Origin: Acanthosepion lycidas
Taxonomy: Eukaryota > Mollusca > Cephalopoda > Sepiida > Sepiidae
Assembly (NCBI GenBank): GCA_963932145.1
Contig: OZ010616.1
Span: forward strand, 55,395,621-55,459,620
Length of the DNA: 64,000 bases
Reading direction: 5' to 3'
Shown: positions 23,540-33,360 of the stretch, one piece after another
Layout of the letters: the number at the start of each line of letters is the position of its first letter
How positions within the stretch are numbered: position 1 is the stretch's first letter
Notes under the pieces: model-generated
The model's database searches: none
What the model saw: the letters and a program-made list of their open reading frames with translations, nothing else
What the model was told of the DNA's origin: nothing
Translations under genes and position numbers: made by a program

Positions 23540-23800
23540 ATACTTTGCTTATATTGCCCCAAACAAAGGCTTAGGAGATGACAGGGAAAAGTCTTCATTC
23601 CAAAAAATGGCGGAAATGTCAAGCGTCACTGCCAACAGACATCTGTTTGCGTCCGATGTCAAGCTATCTGGTACCAGTTTCGGGCAATTTTTAAGATAAA
23701 AAAGACATGGATAACCATTCATCTGATGAGCACTGTTGCAACACTTCACCAATGTGAAAAAGCGTAGAACCTATTACTAAGGACATTTCTGCTCCATTAT
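23540..23800 (-). pseudogene. Ty3/gypsy RNase H relic (antisense)
   Basis: In the complement, VLQQCSSDEWLSMSFLS-KLPETGTR is followed by HFRHFLE-RLFPV. This is the block order of gypsy RNase H (QQ..W.PL.FFSKKL...TRYS...HFRHFLEGR.F..DHKPL). It lies upstream of the integrase relic in the same direction, separated by a deletion of the integrase N-terminal part. Confidence 0.7.
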
Positions 23801-24004
23801 CAGCAAAAGTAAGATTATCAATATTAGATAACTTTTTTTAACTAAATATAATCCTGATATCGCTAAATCGCAAAATCGCAATTCCATTTCCTTTTTCTTT
23901 GGGCTAAATTTTTCCTCGAACAAATTAAATACTTTCATGGTAATTGTTCGTACTAAATTTAAGTACAGTACTAAACTGGCGACGAGGTCTCATCAGTTTA
24001 CAGG

Positions 24005-24250
24005 TGAGTTAACTAGATGCAACCGTAAGTTCTATGCTAACAGTTTCTGTTCTCGCTGATAGAACTCTCTTCTGGCTCCATGCTTTCCTGTCAACTGTAA
24101 TCATCAAAAATTTAAATGCAATATCAATCGCTATCTACTGTCCTCCTGATTACTCTTCCTTTATTTCCACTCCTTAGTAACGTTTCTGTTTTCTAATTCT
24201 TCTACACCCAGTAAACCCTTATGTCTTAGTGGCCTTACTACCTTGCTTGA
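24005..24250 (+). pseudogene. LINE 3' end (sense)
   Basis: ttctggctccatgctttcc, aaatttaaatgcaatatcaatcgctatc, and ..cttatgtcttagtggccttac..ttgcttgaagtgaa are the sense-strand form of the tail signature found antisense at 4.5, 42.6 and 44.3 kb. About 245 bp survive, ending in an A-rich run at 24260. Confidence 0.7.
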
Positions 24251-25893
24251 AGTGAACTCGAAAAAAAAAAAAAAAGATGATTACAGCTAAGTTCGGTAAA
24301 TGTTTTGTGCCAAAAAGTCAATGTTAGAATTTATATTGTATAGGGTTCACTGCGGAAAATGTATGACAAAGTGGAAAAAGTTTTCTTGTGACATTTTACA
24401 AAAAAACAAAAAAAAAAAAATTAAATGAGTTGGTTGCTCACTGTAATGAGACTGACCAAAATTTTGACATATAAAACAATTTACTGCGACGAAAATGTCT
24501 AGAGAGTGTTTTGATCGCTAGGTCACCCACAGTAAATTTGCGCCCTTACTCTTACAACATTTCCCTGTTTGGGGCAGATCTTCTATTACTACAGTGTGGG
24601 ATATCTACTAACAAAAATGATGGAAAGAAAAAGAATCTGAATGAAATTGGCTAGATTTAAAAAAAAAAAAAAAAAATTTAAAATTTCCAACATCCCTCGT
24701 TCGTGCCCACGTGTAATCGCATTAGCATAAATTTAGTCCAATGATGTTTTTCTGTTGAAGCACTGATAATAAAGACACCATCAATTTAGGAGAAAACTGA
24801 GTCAAGTCTTTAAAGAACTTGATTCTTAAACTGTTGGACATTCTGTGCTGTGTTTCCAAATCCAAACAGGAAACATCAAAATCCAAACAATCCAAAAGAT
24901 GTCGTAATCGCTGTTCTTTTTTTTTTTTTAATGCCTTTTTCGTCTACCGGTATTTGTTGATAGACATTATTCTGATGGAATTTTTAAAATATGGTAACAC
25001 CGTATAGGTAGTGAAATTCTAAACTTTAAAAATCGGAAATCGATCCAACCCAGTAATTTAGTCTAAGGTAGTCACCACATCACCATGTTTGTTTTTCTAC
25101 CATATATAGTGATAAGGACCAGTTGCTGGCGGAAGGGTGAAATATTATAAGATTCGTTAAAATTCCTGTTTTGTTATCTGAAGCTTGTCATGAGCAAATC
25201 GATGAGAGTGTAAAAAAAACAAAAACAAAAAACAAAACAAAACAGGAGATCAATTAATTCGATTCGATTCGTAAAGTTGTGATTTGTCCGCTCAGATTCG
25301 ACAAAATTCGGCTCCAGCGACTTCTGAGCTGAGAAGTATCGTTGATTGGAGAAGAAAACCAATACATTTTATACAAGTTAGCGTGTCAATTAGTTATGAC
25401 TTTTTTCTTTAGACCTATCAGCAAGTTGTCACCTGTTATTAGTGTAGTTATGACGGCTATAACAAAAGATACCATGTAAAGTCCTGCCGTAAATCTAAAT
25501 CCAATGTTTTATATCCATAAGTGTAGATGTTGAAGCCGTTCTCTACACGTAAACCTTTCCGGATTCATCAATTTACTCTCTGAAGAAAGTAAAATTAAAT
25601 GATATTTGTTGTCCGCCATTGACTAGAAATGTTATCTTCGTATTGCTGTCTGTAATTAATATAAAAGAATCGTCTTGCCTTTGAAGCATAATCAAGTCTC
25701 GTAGACAAAAACTGTGGGTATATTCTTTTCTCTGGGACTCATAACTGTATGGGGTGGGGCACCTAGTAGATCGTTGGTCGAACCTTCTGTACTACAAGCA
25801 AATATTGCTATCTGTGTTTTATTTTCCCTTAAACAGTTGTCTACTTCTGGAAGGACGATGATGAAATCGTGTTTTCATTTGTTCCGTATGTGC
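24251..25893. other. Unassigned stretch
   Basis: Several A-runs (24260, 24410, 24660) suggest old insertion tails, and an attcg tandem lies at 25259. No family recognised. Confidence 0.35.
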
Positions 25894-26171
25894 TGTCAAC
25901 TCTTCCATTTATTTTACAAGCTTTTTTTTCTCAGCGTGTAGTTGGGCTTACTTCATCGTTGTCGTCCAGAAACCATGCGCCCAAGACTAGCTGATTCATT
26001 AGCATGGTATTCATTTACTTGTCCGCCATATTTGTCAACTGTTCCATTTATTTTACAAGCTTTTTTTTCTCAGCGTGTAGTTGGTCTTACTTCATCGTTG
26101 TCGTCCAGAAAACCTGCGCCCAAGACTAGCTGATCCTTTAGCATGGTATTCATTACCTTGTCCGGCATATC
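25894..26171. repeat. 139-bp tandem duplication
   Basis: tgtcaactcttccatttatt at 25894 recurs at 26033 as tgtcaactgttccatttatt, and a third start (tgtcaagtttt) at 26172 diverges at once. The two copies differ at only a handful of sites. Confidence 0.95.
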
Positions 26172-27169
26172 TGTCAAGTTTTCTAGGTGTTCATCTCCCT
26201 CGGAGTTTTAAAATATTTGTCACTACTGAAGCAATCTTTTTAGGAACATGAGCCCTATATAGCTATCGACTAAGCTGGTTATTGGCCAAAATTTAGAGGC
26301 GTCAAATAAACTGAGAAGTTTTTCTAATGTCTCAGTTTCCAGCCATTTCATATGTATTATTCCCACCTTTTATCGTAAGGTTTTCTTTGAGGTGGTTTTG
26401 TTAGTCGATATTTATCCGTGCGCTCACGTACCAACAGAATGTCGCACAGGGTCGAAGTTTAAGTTGGGTTTTTCGGCAGGTGATTTTGTTAGTACATCTC
26501 TGTAGATAATCAGCTACTTCGAAAAAGAGTTAGTGTTTTGTGTGCGATCTGCCGAAGAAAAATTGCTAAAAAGTAGTTAGCAAGAAAAATCTACTTTAAG
26601 GACCAGAATATATGCTAATGTTCTTCCCTCCCCTGAATGCCGTGACCAATCAGAAAATTCTCTCGGTGAACAGAAGTCGTTGTTTTTCCGTTTATGTGAA
26701 CATATTTGATTTCCTGAGCTTGGTGGACGAACTCGCGTTTTTGCTGGTAAGAAGTGAAGGTTGGATGTGTGACCCCATTTTGTCTTTTCTACGTTGCCTG
26801 TTGAACTGTTACGACGGACTATCGTTTGAACTGTGATTTGGCTACAATTTTGCGGTCGAGAGACAGAAGAAATCTATTGAAGACGTTTATTGCTACTATA
26901 AGTTGACTGTTTCTTTTCTTGTCAACTCCAACCTCCAACAAACGCGACTGTCTCCTGTAGTAGTAATGCGACAACACACGTGAAGTTTTATAGTTGTCGA
27001 TTGTTTGAGAAAAAAACGTAAAATTGTTGAAAGTGGCTTCTAACGCACGTGTCGGAAATCACATAATAAATTTTGTAACATTCGTTGCTTTTCCGAAATT
27101 TGCCGTTCTTTCTGCGGTAGACTGGTTGCTAACCAAAGTTATAGGACACTATCCTGCTTTTTAACCCAT
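26172..27169. other. Unassigned stretch
   Basis: More balanced base composition than average for the window. No domain seen on either strand. A retroelement leader or old gene fragment cannot be excluded. Confidence 0.3.
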
Positions 27170-27320
27170 AACTGGAGGGAGAAGAGATGCATTCATACCT
27201 TTCCTAAGGGTATTTGTGCGTAGGTATATATAACAAATCCAACTGGAATTCGAACTCGGCTCTCCTATTTCTTCTATCTAGTCGTTATCCATCACAGTAC
27301 AATGCACATAGTATTGTGCG
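27170..27320 (-). mobile_element. tRNA-type SINE (antisense)
   Basis: In the complement: a head ending gagccgagttcgaattccag (good box B), then an ACxCAAA..cccttaggaaaggtatgaatgc block and a cttctccctcc stretch. This is the same family as 31.4 and 47.2 kb. Confidence 0.75.
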
Positions 27321-28250
27321 AGCCATTAACCAGAAATTTTCTACTGTTTTAAAAATTAAAATGTTCTGTGATTTACATTTTTAACAACGGCGCTGAGAGT
27401 CGAAGGGTTAAAGAAAGTGATGGCCCATTAGCAGTTCGAATAGCAGCGGCAGGTCAGATAATAACAGTTTTGCTGATAGAGGCCCGCATGTATATTCAGT
27501 TTTTCTAAGACAAGCAAAATTCGTAGACACGGTCGCATTCAGTTTGCGTAGCGAGTAGTCAATGTTAAATTAAATAGACTTGACCCCCGGTTATAGCGAA
27601 TTTTATCTTGATATTATTTTTGCAAATGTGTATTATTAACTGGCAAGCTTTTGTGAACAATCCCTTACGTTCGTATACCGCCAGATTACAATAAAAAAAA
27701 AATTGCGTTTTTTGTTCGTAAGTCAGGTCACCAGCGAAATGCATTAGATATATACCATGGAGCTACGTATACAATCTATAAACTGTTTTCAACTAAAAAG
27801 AAAGAAAGCAAACAGAAAACCGTTTGTGATAGTTTAAAAAATATTTATTCTATAAAATTAAGAAATAAAACACTTGGGAAACTTTTGGAAACAATAGAAT
27901 CCTATTTCAAATATCTACATTTCTAAAACAAAAGGTTTCATAACTGACCAGCTGTAGAGAAACGCTTTTCTGATAGGGTCGGTAGCCCTATACGAAGGCG
28001 AAGGAAAAGAAGAGAGAAATTCTTTAAAAAGAGCATTGATTTCTAAGGTGTTAGTTGGCTTCTGCTGCAGCATATATCCTCTACAGTCAATCGTCTGTGT
28101 GCTGCTGATGCTGCACTATAAAGTCACCATATCCCATTTTGATATATCTGAGAAAATCCTAAAAGTTATCACCTTTACTTTATAAGAGAACAATTACTGT
28201 TGAGTTTTCTTATTGTTTTTTTAATACCAACAAGAAAATATGGCGAATGA
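27321..28250. other. Unassigned stretch
   Basis: No unit repeat or frame recognised. A short A-run lies at 27692. Confidence 0.35.
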
Positions 28251-28254
28251 TTTT

Positions 28255-28558
28255 TCAAAGCAAAAGTATCTACTTAAATATTATTCGGACTATTGTCTCC
28301 ATCTTTGTTGCCATATTTATCCCAACGTTTCGGCCGTTGTACGCTCTGGCCTTCTTCAGATCGTTGGAATGTCAAACTGAACCCTTTATTTCGCTCACTG
28401 GGGTAGACTGTTCTAGTTCCACGTGTCATGTCTAATGGATGTCAGTTATCAGTTATCTCCTGTTAATTTATCTCTGAAAGTTCTCCTTAACGAGGTATTG
28501 AACTCACACTCTTTCACTGGATCTAACTAACGCCTTTATCCACTGTGCAATGTGTCCT
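28255..28558 (-). mobile_element. SINE, second family (antisense)
   Basis: Complement order: head with gcacagtggataaaggcgtta (box A region) and gagtgtgagttcaatacc (box B), a ctttcagagataaa body, then the tail gaaacgttgggataaatatg and acaatagtccgaataat. The same family occurs at 57.1 and 54.3 kb. Confidence 0.85.
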
Positions 28559-28965
28559 TGAGGACAAAGATGAGGACAATAGTCCGAATAATGTAAATAA
28601 TGTACATAATACCTCATCTCAGAAATATAGACAGATACTGAAGGGCCGAAACGTTGTGATAAATATGGCAACAAAGATGAAGACAATAGTCCGAATAATG
28701 TAAATAATGTACATAATACCTCATCTCAGAAATATAGACAGATACTGAAGGGCCGAAACGTTGTGATAAATATGGCAACAAAGATGAAGACAATAGTCCG
28801 AATAATGTAAATAATGTACATAATACCTCATCTCAGAAATATAGACAGATACTGAAGGGCCGAAACGTTGTGATAAATATGGCAACAAAGATGAAGACAA
28901 TAGTCCGAATAATGTAAATAGTGTACATAATACCTCATCTCAGAAAAATAGACAGATATCTACTT
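28559..28965 (+). repeat. 107-bp satellite made of SINE tails
   Basis: atagtccgaataatgtaaat starts at 28579, 28686, 28793 and 28900, exactly 107 bp apart. Each unit is the 3' tail of the adjoining SINE family (gggccgaaacgttgtgataa plus the gtacataatacctcatctcag end). Copies are nearly identical. The array is in the opposite direction to the SINE at 28255-28558. Confidence 0.95.
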
Positions 28966-29454
28966 TAATATTCTTTCTTCCTCGCCTGCTAGTCAGATGT
29001 AATTGGTACATGAAAAATTTAGATCAATACCTATGTTTACCAAAATTATCTTCTTTACTATTCTTGATTTACGTTATAGCTAGAGCCAAATAAAATTATA
29101 TACTTTGTTAACTTTATACTGGTTACTTTAATATAATAATAATAATGATGATGATGATGATAAGTATCATTTTGTATTTATAGTTGCACAAGAAACAAAA
29201 TCAAAATTTCATGAGCAATGAAACAACTATTGGCTAATGTACCTAAATCTATAGTCAGTTCTTCATTTGGTTTACTATGATGGGTGACAGCTGACCTACC
29301 TCAAATGGAATTTTTTTTCCAATGAGAATATTATATCTTGCATCATCTGCAAAACATAGACATTTGTGTCTGTTAAATGAAGACATTTTATTCTCGTCAG
29401 TATGGTTTCAAATGATTCTAGATTTATCACATAAGTAGCCATTTGTTTTTTAAT
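28966..29454. other. Unassigned stretch with a short ATG-rich microsatellite
   Basis: 29133-29163 is (AAT)n(GAT)n. Nothing else recognised. Confidence 0.45.
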
Positions 29455-30050
29455 CATCCCCAAGCAAGGCTATGATACCACTAGGATGTAAGTGGTTATA
29501 GGGAGTGAAAGAGAATGAGAAAGCTTGAGCGAGGAGAAGTGAGGAGAATAAAGGAACATGATTCGGGAAGACAGAAGATGGCGATTGACGTTGCATTTAA
29601 ATTTTTGAAGATTAAATATAGTAGAGAAGAAGAAATCGGGAGTTCCACAGGCTGGAAGTGCTAGAAAAGAAACTATTAGAATAGAAAATACTTCATCTAG
29701 CTAGTTCAGCAGTAAAACGTTTGAGACCTAGTTGCCAAACCAGTATCACGCTTAAATTCATGCAGTCGAGAACAGCCCATCAGAACAATTGCCATGAAAA
29801 TATTCGTAGAAAAAACAAAGGGAAGCTACGTCACGTGACGGAAGTCGAGATGCCATGTCAGGATCGATTACATTATAGACCCTTTTTTGAATTTTGCCAA
29901 GAATATTGAGGTATATAATAGGAGCAGCAGACCACCAGTATTCAATGCACGGACGAATTGTAGATAGTCGCTTAGCAAAGGTGGGTTGACGAGATGTATT
30001 CCCTTTCACCAGTCTGGTCAAGAAACTCTTCCAACTACCCTCACACACAG
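29455..30050 (-). pseudogene. LINE reverse-transcriptase C-terminus and tail (antisense)
   Basis: The minus frame over 29758-30048 reads SFLTRLVKGN, FAKRLSTIRPCIEYWW, ILGKIQKRVYNVIDPDMASR, DVASLCFFYEYFHGNCSDGL. This matches the thumb/C-terminal region of the window's jockey/CR1-like LINE (IRPxMEYxxxxW...LDxxQKRVxxLI...FYKYFHGNCSDEL). The tail lies at 29455-29750. A stop follows the last motif and the 5' side is missing. Confidence 0.85.
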
Positions 30051-30249
30051 TTTATCCGTGACTTATTGGACACGTGTGTTGATGCAGGCCGCGGACCAGT
30101 ACAGTTCCGCATCCTAACTCAATTGAGTAAAGCAGGGTCGATCGCTTCGCTGCAAAGTTACTACCAGTGACGATACATCCCCATAGAACCTGTCATATAA
30201 ACAGAATACCAACATATGAATTAAATAAAAATATCAGCTAAGCAATAAA

Positions 30250-30725
30250 ATTCGCTCAGCAATGTGATTGATCTTCATCTAGCATCTCGTTTACAGTCGC
30301 TCTCTCACAGACGTGCCGTCGACCCCCTCTGTCTTTTCTATAAATGCTTTCACGGTAACTGCCCTGACGAGCTACTTTTGCTAGTTCCCAAACTATATGA
30401 ATTTAAATGTGCTACTAGGTGGGCATCTCGGTCCCACCCTTTCACTGTTGAAACGGTTAAATGTAGCCATCTCTTCTACTTTAATAGCTTCATGTCTCGC
30501 ACTTCACATTTATGGATCTCTCTTCTTCTTACTTGTTCCCTGATAGCTATAATCTCCAACTATTCAAATGCAATGTCAGTCGACATCTCCAGATGCTTTG
30601 ATCTATTCCCCGTTCTTCTCTTCATCCTTTCCTCTCTCTCGCCCTCTTTACTCTTGTTCCCACTCTCTCTCACTGTAACCCCTTGAGTGCTAGTGGCGCT
30701 CCCACCTTGCTTGGGGTGAAATGCT
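30250..30725 (+). pseudogene. LINE reverse-transcriptase C-terminus and tail (sense)
   Basis: The plus frame 30264-30686 reads IDLHLASRLQSLSHRRAVDPLCLFYKCFHGNCPDELLLLVPKLYEFKCATRWASRSHPFTVE and continues with SRTSHLWISLL in place of the family's SRTSxLWNSLP. The tail ends ccttgagtgctagtgg..ccttgcttggggtgaa. 140 codons remain open, one of the better preserved 3' ends here. It lies head-to-head with the antisense copy at 29455-30050, about 200 bp apart. Confidence 0.88.
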
Positions 30726-31286
30726 TATAAAAAACTTAATTATGAATTTATGGGGACATTTGTTATTGAGCTGGATGTCACCTTATAGGGATGTAGCAGA
30801 GACAAATGTTTTTGTGGGGACCAAAAAAATTAGAATTTAAAAATTAGAATTTAGCCTTAGGCTGCCAACGGCAAAAATAAAAATTAAAAATTTCCAGTAC
30901 CTTTGATAGTTTTTTTTCTTTCTTGTAATTCTTTCTTCATTGTATTTTGTAAAAATAAAACCCTGTAAAAATTCTACAATTGGTAAAATTTGTGGGTAGC
31001 CCTGCATTAAAATGTGACAAAATAACTAGTCACATGTCATGCGTTAAAAATCGAAAGTTGGAAAGATTTACAACAGTTATTTAAAATTCTAATGTAATTG
31101 TAATCGATACGCTGTTTTCTCAAAGTAGTAAGTGGGCGAAGGCGAAGGCCAAATCCTACCGGTGTCAGTGTGTGTCCGAGGAAGGGCAATAATAAATGAC
31201 TTTGGCAATGCATATGTTGAATTTATTTTTAAATAGACGTAAAAATATAATTATCAAATAGACGTTGCATTCTACTCTAATTCGTA
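30726..31286. other. Unassigned A+T-rich stretch
   Basis: No repeat or frame recognised. Confidence 0.35.
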
Positions 31287-31407
31287 GTGCTTACGGTCAC
31301 ATCCTGTTGAAACACCAGTTTCTGTATGATCACCGAAATTAAGCAACGTCGAGCCAGGTTAGTACCTAGTTGGCTGACCACTTGAGAATAGCAGGTGCTG
31401 TAAGCTT
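31287..31407 (+). rRNA. 5S rRNA-like sequence, full length, probably pseudogene or SINE head
   Basis: The 121-bp block follows the animal 5S rRNA order: gatcaccgaaattaagcaacgtcgagcc (box A/IE region), ggttagtacctagttgg, ctgaccacttgagaata (box C) and gcaggtgctgtaagctt. Differences from the usual animal sequence, recalled rather than aligned, number around fifteen to twenty. The terminal stem is kept in altered form: gcttac (31289-31294) pairs with gtaagc (31400-31405). A T-run terminator does not follow; a tRNA-type SINE head begins about 2 bp later. Confidence 0.85.
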
Positions 31408-31408
31408 G

Positions 31409-31600
31409 GATGCGCGGTTGGTGTAATAAATAATAGCTCGGAATTGTTAATCGGAGAACCGAGTTCCAATTCCCATTGGGTTCATTATATTAACTTACAT
31501 GCAAATACTCTTGGGAAAAGTATGAATCCACCTCTTCTTCCCCCAGCTATGGGTTAATTTGTATAACTTGTATTACTAAACCATTATTATCTCAAAAAAA
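31409..31600 (+). mobile_element. tRNA-type SINE, 3' tail partly duplicated downstream
   Basis: atgcgcggttggtgtaata (A-box region), aatcggagaaccgagttcc (B-box region, one base off the gttcgaattcc of other copies), actcttgggaaaagtatgaa and cctcttcttccccc follow the family order. The 3' part (agctatgggttaatttgtat, acttgtattactaaaccatt) runs on to about 31670 and recurs at 31855-31992. Confidence 0.8.
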
Positions 31601-31992
31601 TTCTTAGAATCTAAAAATATTTTTGACTGTCTTTAAATAACCTGCAAAGGGTTGATAAGCCGTAGAAACCGAGTCAATGATTTAAATATGAGCAACACAA
31701 GTATGTTTTTGAGATTTATTTCCATTCTCTTTAATATATATATATGAAAACTACCATGACCACAAAGTGAGGTATCAGTTTATATACTGATTGTAATATA
31801 GAATTATATCCCCCACTTTATGTCCACATTATAGTTTATCAAATTCTGATTAGGCCTCTTTTCCCCAAGCTATGAGTTAATTAGTAAGACTTGTATCGCT
31901 AAACCATTATTATCTCAAAAAAAAAAAAAAAAAATAGAATCTAAAATATTTTATGATTTTAAATAACCTACAAAGGGTTGATAAATCTGCTG
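31537..31992. repeat. Direct repeat of SINE 3' part and flank
   Basis: 31537-31670 and 31855-31992 are copies about 320 bp apart, sharing agctatg-gttaatt, acttgtat-actaaacc, attattatctcaaaaaaa and tttaaataacct-caaaggg. The second carries a longer A-run. Between them 31745-31845 holds an imperfect inverted repeat (gaccacaaagtgaggta versus the complement of ccccactttatgtccac). Confidence 0.8.
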
Positions 31993-32047
31993 TAACCTAA
32001 AAAAGGCTACTGAATGAGGAATAACCAAAACGTAGGTTGGAAATGAA

Positions 32048-32281
32048 ATGGTAATTATTATAACATCAACAAAATACAATACTCGCCAGCGGCATGAAGT
32101 AGGTAAACCACTGCTAGTGGTGGACTACTTAGACAGCATATTATCCCTACTTACAATAGTGTCCAACGTATTTATGAGGACGGGGACATACTCATTAGTG
32201 TTCATAGGCACGGTATATAACAATCTTTTAAATTCTTTGAGGTTTCTCTCATGTATTCCTTGTGGCAATTGTGACAGGTGA
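32048..32281 (+). pseudogene. Duplicated fragment A, possibly piggyBac-like
   Basis: The open frame of 77 codons reads STKYNTRQRHEVGKPLLVVDYLDSI and then TIVSNVFMRTGTYSLVFIGTVYN. KPLLVVDY is reminiscent of the KPxxVxDYNxxMGGVD block of piggyBac transposases, but the following GGVD/DQ signature is absent. The assignment is weak. It is about 70% identical in protein to 32554-32784 and each copy is preceded by gaataaccaaaacg-aggttggaaatgaaat. Confidence 0.35.
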
Positions 32282-32359
32282 TAGTAAATTCCTCCAAGTT
32301 TTAGCTTATTTTTGTATTCTTCAAGTCTCTTACTGATTTAGAAGTAGCTGTTTGTGGAT

Positions 32360-32370
32360 ATACATATATA

Positions 32371-32403
<33 letters not shown>

Positions 32404-32404
32404 T
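32360..32404. repeat. (CT)n(CA)n microsatellite
   Basis: Adjacent CT and CA runs between the two duplicated fragments. Confidence 0.95.
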
Positions 32405-32553
32405 CATGAGCGTTATGAAAATTGTTTGGCCTAACCAACCTCCTAAAGTCTAATCAATTGAACAAATATTAAAATCATCAAAATTTTAAGGCTTGTTGTA
32501 ATATAGAAAAAGTTACTGAATGAGAAATAACCAAAACGGAGGTTGGAAATGAA

Positions 32554-32784
32554 ATGATAATCTTTATAACATCAATAAAATACAATACTCACGAGCGAAG
32601 TGAAGTAGGTAAACCACTGCTAGTGATGGATTACTTAAACAGTATATTACCCCGACTTGCAATAGTGTCCAACGTATTTATGAGGATTGGGGCATATCCA
32701 TTAGTACTTATAGGTACGGTATATAACAAAACCGTAATAAATGAATTAATTAATCACGAGTGGAAAATAAACAAGATAACATAA
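32554..32784 (+). pseudogene. Duplicated fragment B, possibly piggyBac-like
   Basis: Reads SIKYNTHERSEVGKPLLVMDYLNSI, LAIVSNVFMRIGAYPLVLIGTVYNKTVINELI. It lies 506 bp downstream of fragment A in the same direction. Both copies keep the frame open despite many base differences, which may reflect former coding function before duplication or chance in a short window. No upstream transposase region was found. Confidence 0.35.
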
Positions 32785-32939
32785 AGTAGATAACATAAAT
32801 TATACAAAAACCTGAATATGAATTCTATTCTTGTTCTGATGTTTGTATGATAAAGGATGGCATTTTAAGTAGATTGCACCATACAATCATGTTGATATCC
32901 AAATGCTGACAAATAAAGTTCAGATTTCCTTATTGAGAT

Positions 32940-33360
32940 TGTAATGACTACTACGACGTTTGACACGCTTACAAACATGCTTTTGTTAAAAAATCACCGA
33001 TTGGTTAATTTTTCATCCAATCATATATTTTTTGTGTTCGTTCAAATTACTCCCGCCTTTATTCCTGGATCCTACCAGTAGTTATAAAAGCAACGTTTCG
33101 TTCCAAAAATAGACAGTAGAATTCAACAACTCACACGCGTCTACACAGGCTATCGATTCTACTCACTGCGCACACACAGACACAGAACTTGAATTACATT
33201 TCGCCATCAGTTCTCTGTGAACAAGCCAAGTTACAAAACAACAGTTATACAAATAACACACAACTGAATTAACTGTATGTTCTTCTGAATGCAACATTCT
33301 ATTTCCACATAGAACTTTGAATATTTTATTCAAGAAACATCTTTAATTACATTTTATCTT
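32940..33360 (+). mobile_element. Candidate solo LTR
   Basis: Starts tgtaatgactactacgacg. CCAAT-type words follow (cgattggttaat, atccaatcat), then ttataaaagc (TATA, near 33082), an AC-rich stretch, and aatattttattc before ctttaattaca at about 33352. The promoter order is LTR-like. A target duplication was not found. Confidence 0.4.

Noticed and set aside
24819..25007. Frame ending FNAFFVYRYLL, recalling a piggyBac transposase block
   Set aside because: Only about eight residues agree, and they follow a poly-T run. No other transposase block is nearby.
28561..28965. Direct repeats with regular spacing considered as a CRISPR array
   Set aside because: Units are contiguous and repeat in full with no unique spacers; the unit is a SINE tail in animal DNA.
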